Positions 6,667-14,986 of a DNA stretch of 16,575 nt are shown here, in pieces. This stretch comes from an uncultured Actinomycetes bacterium (lineage in GTDB: Bacteria > Actinomycetota > Actinomycetes > Nanopelagicales > Nanopelagicaceae), in contig CAIXTG010000173.1 in assembly GCA_903922325.1 (NCBI GenBank), forward strand, positions 1-16,575. Direction: 5' to 3'. A program made the translations under genes and the position numbers. Numbering within the stretch: position 1 is the first letter of the stretch; every line of letters begins with the position of its first letter. The notes beneath the pieces were generated by a model. The model searched no databases. It saw nothing but the letters and a program-made list of their open reading frames with translations, and was not told where the DNA came from.

Positions 6667-8054
6667 TCAAGCTATCAGCTCGGGAAATCTCGTTAATCGT
6701 GAATGGCTCACTTCACGGTGATGAAAACATTATGGTCACCCAAGCACCGGTATTTGATTCACGTCAAGCTAAAGCAGGAGCACTATTTTTAGCTCTTATT
6801 GGCGAAAACACCGATGGTCACAACTACTGTTCTGATGCGTTCTCAAACGGTGCCGTATTAGCTCTGACTACACAGGTAGTTGATCAGCCTTGCATTGTGG
6901 TCTCTGATGTAATGCAAGCGGTTGCTGATCTAGCTAAATTCGTACGAGTTCAGTTAGCAAATTTAACGGTCATCGGTATTACTGGCTCGCAAGGAAAAAC
7001 CACGACAAAGGATTTACTTAATTACATTCTTTCGGCAGTTGGCGAGACAGTCGCGCCAAAAGGATCTTTCAATAATGAGCTGGGCGTGCCATTAACAATT
7101 TTAGAATGTAATGAGCAAACTAAGTACTGCATCGTAGAAATGGGTGCGCGTCATATCGGGGATATCTCAGCGCTTTGTGAGATTGCTAAACCTAAAATTG
7201 GCGCAGTTCTAAAAGTTGGCAACGCGCATATTGGTGAATTTGGTTCTCGCGAAGCAATTGCACAAGCTAAGTCAGAATTAGTTACCTCGCTTGTTAGTGG
7301 CGGAACTGCGATCCTAGGAACCTACGATCAATTTACACCGGCCATGAAAGTTGCCGATGGGGTAGAAGTTTTAACATTTGGTGAACGAAGTGACTGTAAC
7401 GTGCGGGCTGCAGATGTTGAGATTCGTGAAGGTCGACCACATTTTGATCTCGTAACAAAATCAGGTCGAGCAGCCGTTGGTATGCGATTAGTCGGGTTAC
7501 ATCAAATTCCTAATGCGTTAGCAGCAGCAGCTATTTCTAGCGCGCTCGGGTTATCTGTCGATCAAATAGCCGGCGCACTGTCAATGGCTGAACTTGCTAG
7601 CAAGTGGCGGATGGAAATATTTGAATTAAATGGTCGATTAATGATCAATGATTCATATAACGCAAATCCGGAGTCGATGGCAGCTGCTTTACGTACGTTG
7701 GCTCTATTTGCACAAGAACGTGGTGGATCATCCTGGGCAGTTCTAGGAAAGATGCATGAACTAGGACCTGCTGAGAAGGCCGACCATGTTGCTATTGGAA
7801 AATTGGTTAGCGACTTAGGAATTGATCAATTGCTTACAGTTTCGATGCCGGCATATGGTCAAGGAGTAGAAATTGATAGCGATACAAAAGTGCATCAACT
7901 AACTGAAAAGAAATCAGTAGTCGCACTGTTAAATGAGATGCAATCTGGTGATGTATTGCTGGTGAAAGCTTCCCGTGCCGAACATTTTGAAGAAATAGCC
8001 CAAGAAGTAGCAGCGAACTGGCAAACTGAGGCAGGAAAGAAGGATGACGAATAA
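6663..8054 (+). CDS. murF: UDP-MurNAc-tripeptide--D-alanyl-D-alanine ligase MurF
   Basis: This 463-residue ligase adds D-Ala-D-Ala to UDP-MurNAc-tripeptide, completing the cytoplasmic pentapeptide precursor. It shows an N-terminal substrate domain with VFDSRQAKAGALFLAL, and the P-loop GSQGKTTTK from residue 108 with Lys112. Further on are KGSFNNELGVPLT, EMGARHIGDI, GNAHIGEFGS, and NDSYNANPESM, the usual MurF landmarks. The ATG overlaps the last codon and stop of murE (ATGA), and the stop abuts the mraY start exactly. The D-Ala-D-Ala ligase gene ddl, found in some dcw clusters, is not in this window and must lie elsewhere. Confidence 0.96.
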   Translation: MIKLSAREISLIVNGSLHGDENIMVTQAPVFDSRQAKAGALFLALIGENTDGHNYCSDAFSNGAVLALTTQVVDQPCIVVSDVMQAVADLAKFVRVQLANLTVIGITGSQGKTTTKDLLNYILSAVGETVAPKGSFNNELGVPLTILECNEQTKYCIVEMGARHIGDISALCEIAKPKIGAVLKVGNAHIGEFGSREAIAQAKSELVTSLVSGGTAILGTYDQFTPAMKVADGVEVLTFGERSDCNVRAADVEIREGRPHFDLVTKSGRAAVGMRLVGLHQIPNALAAAAISSALGLSVDQIAGALSMAELASKWRMEIFELNGRLMINDSYNANPESMAAALRTLALFAQERGGSSWAVLGKMHELGPAEKADHVAIGKLVSDLGIDQLLTVSMPAYGQGVEIDSDTKVHQLTEKKSVVALLNEMQSGDVLLVKASRAEHFEEIAQEVAANWQTEAGKKDDE

Positions 8055-9119
8055 ATGAGACAGATCCTTATCTCGGGCGCAGTAGCGCTCTTCTTCGCTT
8101 TATTCGGCACCCCGGCTCTGATTCGACTTTTAGCTAAACGGGGCTATGGTCAAATAATTCGAGATGACGGCCCAAGTTCGCACCACACCAAGCGCGGAAC
8201 TCCAACTATGGGCGGCTTGATAATTATTTTTGCAGCTATCGCTGGATATTTTTTAAGTCACGGAATAACGCAGACAGCTATGACTGCCTCAGCGCTCTTA
8301 GTAATTGCCTTGGTTGTCGGACTTGGTTTCGTAGGGTTCTTAGATGACTGGCTGAAAGTTTCTCGTGAGAAATCTTTAGGTTTAAAAGGCCGCTATAAAA
8401 TTATTGGACAAGTAATAATCGCGGCAACATTCGGATATTTCGGAATCAGGTTTGCCGATAGTTCTGGCCTAACTCCAATTTCGTTGAATTTATCAGTGGT
8501 GCGCGATACCAGCATTGTTCTAGGCGGGGTAGTTGTAGTTATCTGGATCGCGCTAATGGTTACTGCGACAAGTAATGGTGTGAATTTAACTGACGGTCTA
8601 GATGGCTTAGCAACTGGTGCATCAGTAATGACATTCCTATCATTTATTTTGATTGGCGTTTGGGAATTTGGTCAAAGTTGCGCCATAGCCATTGACCCAT
8701 CGAATGGCTGCTACGCAGTTCGTGATCCACTGGACTTGGCAGTATTAGCTGCAGCACTTGCTGGCGCTTGTACGGGCTTTCTTTGGTGGAACGCTTCACC
8801 AGCAAAAATATTTATGGGTGACACAGGGTCGCTTGCCCTTGGTGGCGCATTAGCCGGCTTAGCTTGCACCTTGAGAGTTCAACTTTTATTAATTCCACTT
8901 GGCGGGCTATTCGTAATCATTACGATGTCAGTAATTATTCAGACTCTATATTTCAAAGCTACCGGCGGAAAAAGAATTTTCCGAATGGCTCCGCTTCATC
9001 ACCACTTCGAATTAAAAGGTTGGGGCGAAGTAACTATCGTGCTGCGCTTCTGGATCATTGCTGGACTATGTGTAGCACTTGGCTTAGGCCTCTTCTATGC
9101 CCAGTGGGTTGCGCTTTAA
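8055..9119 (+). CDS. mraY: Phospho-N-acetylmuramoyl-pentapeptide transferase MraY
   Basis: This 354-residue integral membrane enzyme transfers phospho-MurNAc-pentapeptide from UDP to undecaprenyl phosphate, making lipid I. About ten hydrophobic helices are visible. The conserved loops are present: DDGPSSHHTKRGTPTMGG near the N-terminus, FLDDWLKVSREKSLGLKGRY with the paired aspartates, and NGVNLTDGLDGLATG. WWNASPAKIFMGDTGSL follows, and PLHHHFELKGW carries the triple His at 315-317. All expected catalytic acidic residues appear to be in place. The start abuts the murF stop with no spacing. An insertion with two cysteines (GQSCAIAIDPSNGCYAV) lies in an external loop, a common place for length variation in actinobacterial MraY. 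Confidence 0.97.
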   Translation: MRQILISGAVALFFALFGTPALIRLLAKRGYGQIIRDDGPSSHHTKRGTPTMGGLIIIFAAIAGYFLSHGITQTAMTASALLVIALVVGLGFVGFLDDWLKVSREKSLGLKGRYKIIGQVIIAATFGYFGIRFADSSGLTPISLNLSVVRDTSIVLGGVVVVIWIALMVTATSNGVNLTDGLDGLATGASVMTFLSFILIGVWEFGQSCAIAIDPSNGCYAVRDPLDLAVLAAALAGACTGFLWWNASPAKIFMGDTGSLALGGALAGLACTLRVQLLLIPLGGLFVIITMSVIIQTLYFKATGGKRIFRMAPLHHHFELKGWGEVTIVLRFWIIAGLCVALGLGLFYAQWVAL

Positions 9120-9129
9120 GCGTTAAAAA

Positions 9130-10563
9130 ATGGCAATTACTCCGGCATTATCAACAGTAGGCGGCGTGACTATCGCGCATGCTCAACTCTTGGTACTTGG
9201 CGGCGGGGTAACTGGCCGATCCGTTGCTCAAGTTTTAAGCAATATGGGAGCAGAGGTTTCACTTTATGACGAAAACGAGAACAGTACTTTTGAATTTAAC
9301 AGAGTAACAATTAATGAGCTTTCAAATATCAATTGGGCAGCCGCAGTTGTTTCACCTGGTTGGCGCCCAAGTCACCCAGTAATTGCCGATTTGCGAAATC
9401 GCGAGATTCCACTGCTCAATGAAATTGATTTAGCTTGGGAAATCAAGCAACAAGTAGCACCAGAGCAGAAATGGTTAGCGATCACCGGAACTAACGGTAA
9501 GACTACAACTGTCGAACTTACCGAATCGATTCTTAAAGCAGCCGGTATAAACGCCTTTGCCTGTGGCAATGTTGGCACGCCAGTTATTGATGCAGTGACA
9601 TCTGAGCAAAAGTATGACTATTTGATTCTAGAACTTTCCTCATTCCAGCTTCACTGGTCTGAATCAGCTGAATTTGTGGCAGGCTCAATTTTAAACATCG
9701 CACTAGATCATATTGATTGGCATGGTTCTTTTGCTGAGTATGCGAAATCAAAACTAGATTTACTAAGTCGCTCTGTCACTGCGATCCTAAATGGTGATGA
9801 TGCAGCAGTGGTCGAAGGTAGCCAACACTGGCAAGGGAGAAAAGTTTTCTATACCTTGCAAACGCCTAAGCCCGGAGAGATTGGGCTAGTTGAGGACTTG
9901 CTGGTTGATCGATCATTCGTGATAGATCCAATGGAAGCTGCCATGATTTGCGAGTTAACCGAAGTTCAACCAACTGCGCCACATTCAGTTTCAAATGCAC
10001 TAGCTGCGGCAGGCTTAGCGCGCGCCATTGGTGTTGATCACGAAGTAATTCGAAGTGCAATCAAGAAATTCCGACCAGGACGCCACCGCATTGAGTTAGT
10101 TTTAGAGGAGAACGGGATTCGCTGGATTGATGATTCCAAGGCAACCAACCCACATGCTGCCCAAGCATCAGTAATGTCAGAATTGAGTGTGGTCTGGATA
10201 GCTGGGGGACTAGCTAAAGGCGCTGAAATGAGTGACTTAATTGCCCAAGTGGGGTCTCGTTTACGTGCAGTGGTTCTAATCGGCACCGATCGAGAGTTAA
10301 TTGCCCACGAATTGCAGAGTAATTTTCCGAACGTTTCCATAGTTCGTGTTGATCCACAGCCAGGTCATGATCGAAGCAGTGCAGATAATGAATTTATGAA
10401 CCAGATAGTTACTGAGGCAAAACAACTTGCTCAAAAAGGCGATGCCGTGCTGTTAGCACCTGCTTGCGCCTCGATGGATCAATTCCTTTCATACGGCGAT
10501 CGCGGCGATCGTTTTGCCAAATCAGTTCGAGAAATAGTGGGTAAAAATGACAACGCAAGTTAA
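9130..10563 (+). CDS. murD: UDP-MurNAc-L-alanine--D-glutamate ligase MurD
   Basis: This 477-residue cytoplasmic ligase adds D-glutamate to UDP-MurNAc-L-alanine. The N-terminal Rossmann-like domain has LVLGGGVTGRSVAQVL. The P-loop TGTNGKTTT starts at residue 119 with Lys124. ELSSFQLHWS, NIALDHIDWHGSF, and YAKSKLDLL with its conserved lysine follow. The C-terminal domain has RPGRHRIE, WIDDSKATNPHA and APACASMDQFLSYGDRGDRF. The start at 9130 is the first ATG, 10 bases after mraY; no clear Shine-Dalgarno is seen. A GTG at 9166 is a weaker alternative that would still keep the fold. The 3' end overlaps ftsW by 17 bases. Confidence 0.96.
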   Translation: MAITPALSTVGGVTIAHAQLLVLGGGVTGRSVAQVLSNMGAEVSLYDENENSTFEFNRVTINELSNINWAAAVVSPGWRPSHPVIADLRNREIPLLNEIDLAWEIKQQVAPEQKWLAITGTNGKTTTVELTESILKAAGINAFACGNVGTPVIDAVTSEQKYDYLILELSSFQLHWSESAEFVAGSILNIALDHIDWHGSFAEYAKSKLDLLSRSVTAILNGDDAAVVEGSQHWQGRKVFYTLQTPKPGEIGLVEDLLVDRSFVIDPMEAAMICELTEVQPTAPHSVSNALAAAGLARAIGVDHEVIRSAIKKFRPGRHRIELVLEENGIRWIDDSKATNPHAAQASVMSELSVVWIAGGLAKGAEMSDLIAQVGSRLRAVVLIGTDRELIAHELQSNFPNVSIVRVDPQPGHDRSSADNEFMNQIVTEAKQLAQKGDAVLLAPACASMDQFLSYGDRGDRFAKSVREIVGKNDNAS

Positions 10564-11719
10564 GCGCAGCAAATTACTGCAGCCATTTAATACATTCGCG
10601 CTCTTTGCTATCTGCGTAACTGCGTTAAGTATTCTGGGTTTGATAATGGTTTTCTCAGCCTCAACAATTTACTCAACCAAAGTTAATGGCAATACTTACG
10701 GAACCTTCTTACGCCAAATTATTTTCTTGGGCTTGGCTCTACCAATTGGCTGGGTAGCAGCAAAGTTGCGTTTGAATTTATGGCGGGCAATTGGTCGAGT
10801 TTCGCTGCTAATTTCGATCGGCATGTTGGCCGTGTTACTTATTCCGGGCATCGGTCACGCTGTTAACGGAAACCGAAATTGGATTGGCATTGGACCTTTT
10901 GTGGTTCAACCTTCCGAGTTTGCTAAATTTCTAATGATCTTGTGGGCCGCAACTATGTTGGCACAATATGAAAATGCGGGAGTAGTTCGAACTAACGTTT
11001 TAAAGTTAATTGTTCCGGGCTATCTTGGCGTTCTAATTTTTGTATTAGCTGGAAAAGATTTAGGAACTGCTGCAGTTATTGGCGCGACCATGGCAGGGCT
11101 GCTTTTTGTCTCTGGAATTCCTCTTCGACTATTTGGCACAATCTCGGCCCTAGGTATGGCTGGAGTGAGTGCTCTAATTCTGAGTGCGCCATATCGCGCT
11201 GCTCGTTTTCTAGTTGTATTTAATCCATTCGCCGAAGGAGACTATAAGAATTATGGTTGGCAACCTGCACATAGCTTGATGGGTTTGGCTACCGGTGGGT
11301 TATTAGGCGTTGGTCTAGGAGCCAGTCGCCAGAAATGGGGCTATTTAGCTGAAGCTCATACAGACTTTATTTTCTCAGTGATCGGTGAAGAACTGGGATT
11401 GCTTGGAACCGTCGGAACAATTCTGCTTTTCTGTGGCTTGATATTTGCGATTTTCCGAATTGCAATTCGCGCAAATGATCCAATGGTTCGATTTACTTGT
11501 GCCGGTATTGGCGTATGGATCTCAATTCAGTGTTTCTTCAATATTGGATCAGCAATTAGTTTGGTGCCTGTAGTTGGTGTCACTTTGCCTTTGATTTCAT
11601 ACGGTGGTTCATCACTTATTTCTACATATTTAGCGCTCGGCTTTGTTTTGGGTGCAGCTCTTCGAGATCCTGAAGTTGCACGTGGTATTCGAGAACTCAG
11701 AAAGACTGCCGCGAAATGA
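10547..11719 (+). CDS. ftsW: Septal peptidoglycan glycosyltransferase FtsW (SEDS family)
   Basis: This 390-residue polytopic SEDS protein polymerises lipid II at the septum with FtsI. It has about ten membrane helices. Family landmarks are MVFSASTIYS in the first helix, NGNRNWIGIGPFVVQPSEFAK, and AGKDLGTAAV. GWQPAHSLMGLATGGLLGVG and AEAHTDFIFSVIGEELG come next; Asp273 in HTDF is equivalent to the essential SEDS aspartate. VTLPLISYGGSSL lies near the C-terminus. FtsW rather than RodA is inferred from the place between murD and murG. Its ATG lies within the last codons of murD (17-base overlap), and its stop overlaps murG by 4 bases. There is no long C-terminal cytoplasmic tail such as some mycobacterial FtsW proteins carry. 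Confidence 0.95.
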   Translation: MTTQVKRSKLLQPFNTFALFAICVTALSILGLIMVFSASTIYSTKVNGNTYGTFLRQIIFLGLALPIGWVAAKLRLNLWRAIGRVSLLISIGMLAVLLIPGIGHAVNGNRNWIGIGPFVVQPSEFAKFLMILWAATMLAQYENAGVVRTNVLKLIVPGYLGVLIFVLAGKDLGTAAVIGATMAGLLFVSGIPLRLFGTISALGMAGVSALILSAPYRAARFLVVFNPFAEGDYKNYGWQPAHSLMGLATGGLLGVGLGASRQKWGYLAEAHTDFIFSVIGEELGLLGTVGTILLFCGLIFAIFRIAIRANDPMVRFTCAGIGVWISIQCFFNIGSAISLVPVVGVTLPLISYGGSSLISTYLALGFVLGAALRDPEVARGIRELRKTAAK

Positions 11720-12786
11720 AAATAGTTCTTGCTGGCGCAGGCACAGCTGGACATATCGAGCCAGCGCTAGCTGTTGCTGATGAATGGCGAAAAGAATTCC
11801 CCCAGTGTGAATTTGAGTTCGTTGGAACCACGTCGGGCTTAGAAAATATTTTAGTCACTGGGGCCGGATATAAGTTGACCACCATTCCTAAAGTAACTTT
11901 GCCGCGATCGTTAAATCCTGCTGGTTTAGTTGCACCTATTCGTTTTGGTCAAGCGCTCACTAAATCACTGCAGATTGTAAACGGAGCTGAATGTGTGATT
12001 GGTTTCGGCGGATACGTATCGGCGCCCATCTATCTAGCTGCTGCAATTCGCAGAATTCCATTTGTAATACATGAAGCAAATGCAATTCCTGGCTGGGCAA
12101 ATAAGTTCGGTGCGTTTTTAGGTGGGGCAATGGCGGTAGGTAAGTCCGTTAAGAGCGGAAAATTTAAGAGTGCTGAAGTTGTTGGATTGCCGCTAAAGCC
12201 TGCCATCAGTGCCGCCCTGGATAACGCAAAGAGTGATTGGCCGGCTGCGCGTAGTTCTGCCAAAGCTAAATTAGGAATCAAATCTGGCAAACCTTTACTG
12301 CTCATAATGGGCGGCTCCCAAGGTTCAGCTGCTATCAATTCAGTAGTGGCTAGTTCGTTATCTAATTTGCTTACCGACTTTGAGGTCCTTCATTCAGTTG
12401 GCGGCAAGAACCAATTACCGCCAGCAACTTCTGGATATCAGCCAGTTTCCTACATCGAAGATATGGCGACTGCTTATTTGGCGGCAGATTTAATAATCGG
12501 GCGCAGTGGCGCTATTACTTGCGCCGAAATTAGCGCCTTGGGAAAATATGCCATTTTTATTCCGCTTGCAATCGGTAATGGTGAGCAGGCTCGAAATGCT
12601 GATTTCTTGATTGAACAAGGGCGAGCAGCCTTAGTTCAGCAAAGCCACTTCAGCGCTCAATGGCTCACTAATAATTTGAGTAGCGCAATGGCGAAATCCC
12701 AGGAATTTATGGCTGGAAATGAAAGCGATCGCGACGCTGCGGCAAATATTGTTAAGTTAATGCGTCGACATGCCAGAATTGCGTAA
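11716..12786 (+). CDS. murG: UDP-GlcNAc--lipid I N-acetylglucosaminyltransferase MurG
   Basis: This 356-residue GT-B enzyme adds GlcNAc to lipid I at the inner membrane face, giving lipid II. The N-terminal glycine loop GAGTAGHIEPALAVA begins at residue 7. FGGYVSAPIYLAA, HEANAIPGWANK, the second glycine motif GGSQGSAAIN from residue 199, and the UDP-GlcNAc-binding segment GRSGAITCAEISALGK then PLAIGNGEQARNA follow. The usual loop in relatives is GGGT(A/G)GH; here the second residue is Ala (GAGTAGH), a small substitution that probably does not abolish activity. The ATG overlaps the ftsW stop (ATGA) and the stop abuts murC. Confidence 0.95.
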   Translation: MKIVLAGAGTAGHIEPALAVADEWRKEFPQCEFEFVGTTSGLENILVTGAGYKLTTIPKVTLPRSLNPAGLVAPIRFGQALTKSLQIVNGAECVIGFGGYVSAPIYLAAAIRRIPFVIHEANAIPGWANKFGAFLGGAMAVGKSVKSGKFKSAEVVGLPLKPAISAALDNAKSDWPAARSSAKAKLGIKSGKPLLLIMGGSQGSAAINSVVASSLSNLLTDFEVLHSVGGKNQLPPATSGYQPVSYIEDMATAYLAADLIIGRSGAITCAEISALGKYAIFIPLAIGNGEQARNADFLIEQGRAALVQQSHFSAQWLTNNLSSAMAKSQEFMAGNESDRDAAANIVKLMRRHARIA

Positions 12787-14169
12787 ATGAAGCCGATCCA
12801 AACTTTGCCAGAGTTAATTGGTAAACGTGTGCATTTCATTGGTATTGGTGGAGCTGGAATGAGTGGATTAGCACGTATTGCGCTTTCGCACGGAATTAAA
12901 GTTTCTGGCTCTGATGCTAAAGATTCAAACGTCGTAACAGCGCTCACTGCTCTTGGTGCAAACGTTTCAGTGGGGCATAAGGGCGAAAACGTTGATGGTG
13001 CAGATTTAATTGTTTTTTCTACTGCAATTTCTCAGAATAATCCAGAACGATTAAGAGCGATTGAATTAGGTTTACCGATAATTGCACGTGCAACTGCCTT
13101 GGCTCTTTTGATGTCAGAATCGAAAAGTATTGCGGTAGCCGGAACTCATGGAAAAACGACAACTTCATCAATGCTGACAGTTGCGCTTCAAGCAACGGGA
13201 GCTGATCCTTCCTTTGCTATTGGCGGCACAATTACTGCATCAGGTTCAAATGCACATCGTGGAACCGGTGATTTTTTTGTAGCCGAGGCAGATGAATCTG
13301 ATGGTTCCTTTATTGCCTATCATCCTTATGGGGCAATAATTACAAACATTGAACATGACCATGTTGACTACTTTGCTGACGAGAACGCTGTGTTCGAAGT
13401 CTTTACAGATTTTGTGTCAACAATAGATAGCGAAGGCTTTTTGATTTACTGCAATGACGATAAAGGGGCACGTAAAATTGGCAGTGCAGTTACCAATACT
13501 CGTACCTTTACTTATGGCACCTCACCAGATTCTGATTTAGTTATTGATCAAATCAACCTTTTACCCCTTGGGTCTAGCGCTCGTGCGATCTGGCATGGCA
13601 AAGTAATTGGCAAGCTTGAACTAAGCGTTCCTGGTCACCATAACTTGATGGACGCAGCTGCAGCTCTTGCCGCAGGAATTGCTCTAGATCAAGCTCCCGG
13701 CGAAATGATTGATGGTTTGGCTACCTTTAAAGGTGCAGGCCGACGCTTTGAGATAAAAGGTACCGTCAATGGAATTCGCGTTATTGATGATTACGGGCAT
13801 CACCCAACTGAAATTGAAGTAACCCTGACTGCAGCGCGCAGATTTGCAGGCGAAGGCCGTTTAATCGTAGTTTTTCAACCACACCGCTATTCGCGCACCA
13901 AAGCATTCATAGCTAATTTCGCAGCCAGTTTAGATTTAGCAGATGAAGTAATCGTGCTCGAAATCTACGCCGCAAGCGAGAAACCGATAGCTGGAATTAG
14001 CTCTGAGGCGATTGTTGAAAAAATGACTAATGGCAAGTTCATTCCAAACTTCATGGCTGCTGTCGAAGCAGTTGTTAAGTCAGCCAAACCCGGAGATGTG
14101 ATTATCACTCTTGGTGCTGGCGATGTCAGTTCATTAGCGCCAATTATCGTCGAAGAACTAGCTAAGTAA
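12787..14169 (+). CDS. murC: UDP-N-acetylmuramate--L-alanine ligase MurC
   Basis: This 460-residue cytoplasmic ligase carries out the first amino acid addition to UDP-MurNAc. The N-terminal domain has VHFIGIGGAGMSGLARI. The MurC-specific P-loop GTHGKTTT starts at residue 119 with Lys123. EADESDGSF, TNIEHDHVDYF, DDYGHHPTEI, and FQPHRYSRTKAF follow, all typical of MurC rather than the other Mur ligases. The place between murG and ftsQ is conserved in Actinobacteria. It starts directly after the murG stop and ends directly before the ftsQ start, with no intervening base. murB, which often follows murC in other phyla, is not here. Confidence 0.97.
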   Translation: MKPIQTLPELIGKRVHFIGIGGAGMSGLARIALSHGIKVSGSDAKDSNVVTALTALGANVSVGHKGENVDGADLIVFSTAISQNNPERLRAIELGLPIIARATALALLMSESKSIAVAGTHGKTTTSSMLTVALQATGADPSFAIGGTITASGSNAHRGTGDFFVAEADESDGSFIAYHPYGAIITNIEHDHVDYFADENAVFEVFTDFVSTIDSEGFLIYCNDDKGARKIGSAVTNTRTFTYGTSPDSDLVIDQINLLPLGSSARAIWHGKVIGKLELSVPGHHNLMDAAAALAAGIALDQAPGEMIDGLATFKGAGRRFEIKGTVNGIRVIDDYGHHPTEIEVTLTAARRFAGEGRLIVVFQPHRYSRTKAFIANFAASLDLADEVIVLEIYAASEKPIAGISSEAIVEKMTNGKFIPNFMAAVEAVVKSAKPGDVIITLGAGDVSSLAPIIVEELAK

Positions 14170-14838
14170 ATGTTTTTAGGTAAGCATCGACTTTTTACAG
14201 TTTTAGCAATTTTACTAACTGCCGGCTTGGCCTATTTACTTGGTTGGTCGAATGTTTTAACCATTAAAGAAATTGGATATACGGGTTCACCCACAAAAAG
14301 TAGTGAAGCAACTGTTAGAAACTTAGCTAGCTTGGAAGTTGGCGAACGGTTAGCTCGAATAGAAATGCGCAAAATTTCCGCACGTATTCAAACTCTGCCG
14401 TGGGTCGATAGCGCTGACTTATCTCGTAATTGGATTTCTGGAAAAGTAATTGTGTCAGTTACTGCACGAGTTCCAATCGCAACATTTAACGGCCAACTCA
14501 TGGATGCTAAAGGCAAGAGATTCGAGCTACCAGGCGGATATGACTCGAAGTTGCCATCAGTTTTCGCTAAAGACGCCAAGAGCGGTTTAGCTGCGATCAA
14601 ACTTTTCACTAAATTGCCATCAGAATTCTCAACCCGTACTTCAGCCTTTACAGCCACTTCGCCTGAAAATATTAAATTCAAAATTACTGAAGGCAAACGT
14701 TCGATAAATGTTATCTGGGGTACTGATAATGAAATTGATCTTAAACTCAAGGTATATAAGGCTTTAATCGCACTGCCCGAGAATTCTAAAATCGGAAAAA
14801 TAGATTTAACTGAACCGCGTTCACCAATTGTGAAATAA
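14170..14838 (+). CDS. ftsQ: Divisome protein FtsQ (DivIB family), short form
   Basis: This 222-residue bitopic membrane protein links FtsL and its partners to the divisome. A very short basic cytoplasmic end is followed by a membrane helix at about residues 8-26. A POTRA domain comes next (about 31-100, from LTIKEIGYTG to VIVSVTARVPIATF, with LPWVDSADLSRNW), then the FtsQ beta domain. Many actinobacterial FtsQ proteins carry a longer cytoplasmic N-terminus, so this is a compact version, matching the streamlined cluster. An upstream start is impossible without running into murC, whose stop abuts the ATG. The identity rests on the POTRA/FtsQ pattern and on the position before ftsZ. It is the last gene of the uninterrupted run; a 148-base gap follows. 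Confidence 0.92.
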   Translation: MFLGKHRLFTVLAILLTAGLAYLLGWSNVLTIKEIGYTGSPTKSSEATVRNLASLEVGERLARIEMRKISARIQTLPWVDSADLSRNWISGKVIVSVTARVPIATFNGQLMDAKGKRFELPGGYDSKLPSVFAKDAKSGLAAIKLFTKLPSEFSTRTSAFTATSPENIKFKITEGKRSINVIWGTDNEIDLKLKVYKALIALPENSKIGKIDLTEPRSPIVK

Positions 14839-14878
14839 TTTTTTAACCAAAATAGCTAAAATAAAAAAATAAAAAAGA

Positions 14879-14902
14879 TGCGTGGCGGTCTTTGCCTACG
14901 CA
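14879..14902 (+). other. Small hairpin in the ftsQ-ftsZ gap
   Basis: TGCGTGGC (14879-14886) pairs with GCC-T-ACGCA (14894-14902), giving 8 bp with one bulged T and a 7-base loop. No T tract follows, so it is not a standard terminator. Its 3' arm overlaps the candidate -35 box of ftsZ. An A-rich stretch (14848-14877) precedes it. Confidence 0.45.
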
Positions 14903-14920
14903 CCTGACTCAGAATAGTTT
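14892..14920 (+). promoter_or_regulatory. Candidate ftsZ promoter
   Basis: TTGCCT (14892-14897) and TAGTTT (14915-14920) are separated by 17 bases; the -35 matches four of six and the -10 fits TANNNT. A start near 14927 would leave a leader of about 60 bases that contains the 14939-14969 inverted repeat. An alternative -10, TAAAAT at 14857-14862, matches the consensus better but has no obvious -35. The gap and the strong ftsZ ribosome site suggest independent expression. Confidence 0.33.
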
Positions 14921-14938
14921 CGCCTATATATCAGGCAT

Positions 14939-14969
14939 AACAGTGATTCTCAACTTGAGGTTTACTGTT
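14939..14969 (+). promoter_or_regulatory. 31-base inverted repeat in the ftsZ leader (hairpin or operator)
   Basis: The arms are AACAGTGATTCTCA (14939-14952) and TGAGGTTTACTGTT (14956-14969) around the centre ACT. Thirteen of fourteen positions pair as RNA (two G-U pairs, one U-U mismatch). At DNA level the dyad core CTCAA-C-TTGAG and the outer pair AACAGT/ACTGTT are perfect. It ends 4 bases before the ftsZ Shine-Dalgarno (14974-14979), so it could control translation as RNA or bind a dimeric repressor as DNA. No T tract follows immediately. Confidence 0.7.
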
Positions 14970-14986
14970 CTTTAGGAGGATAAAAA

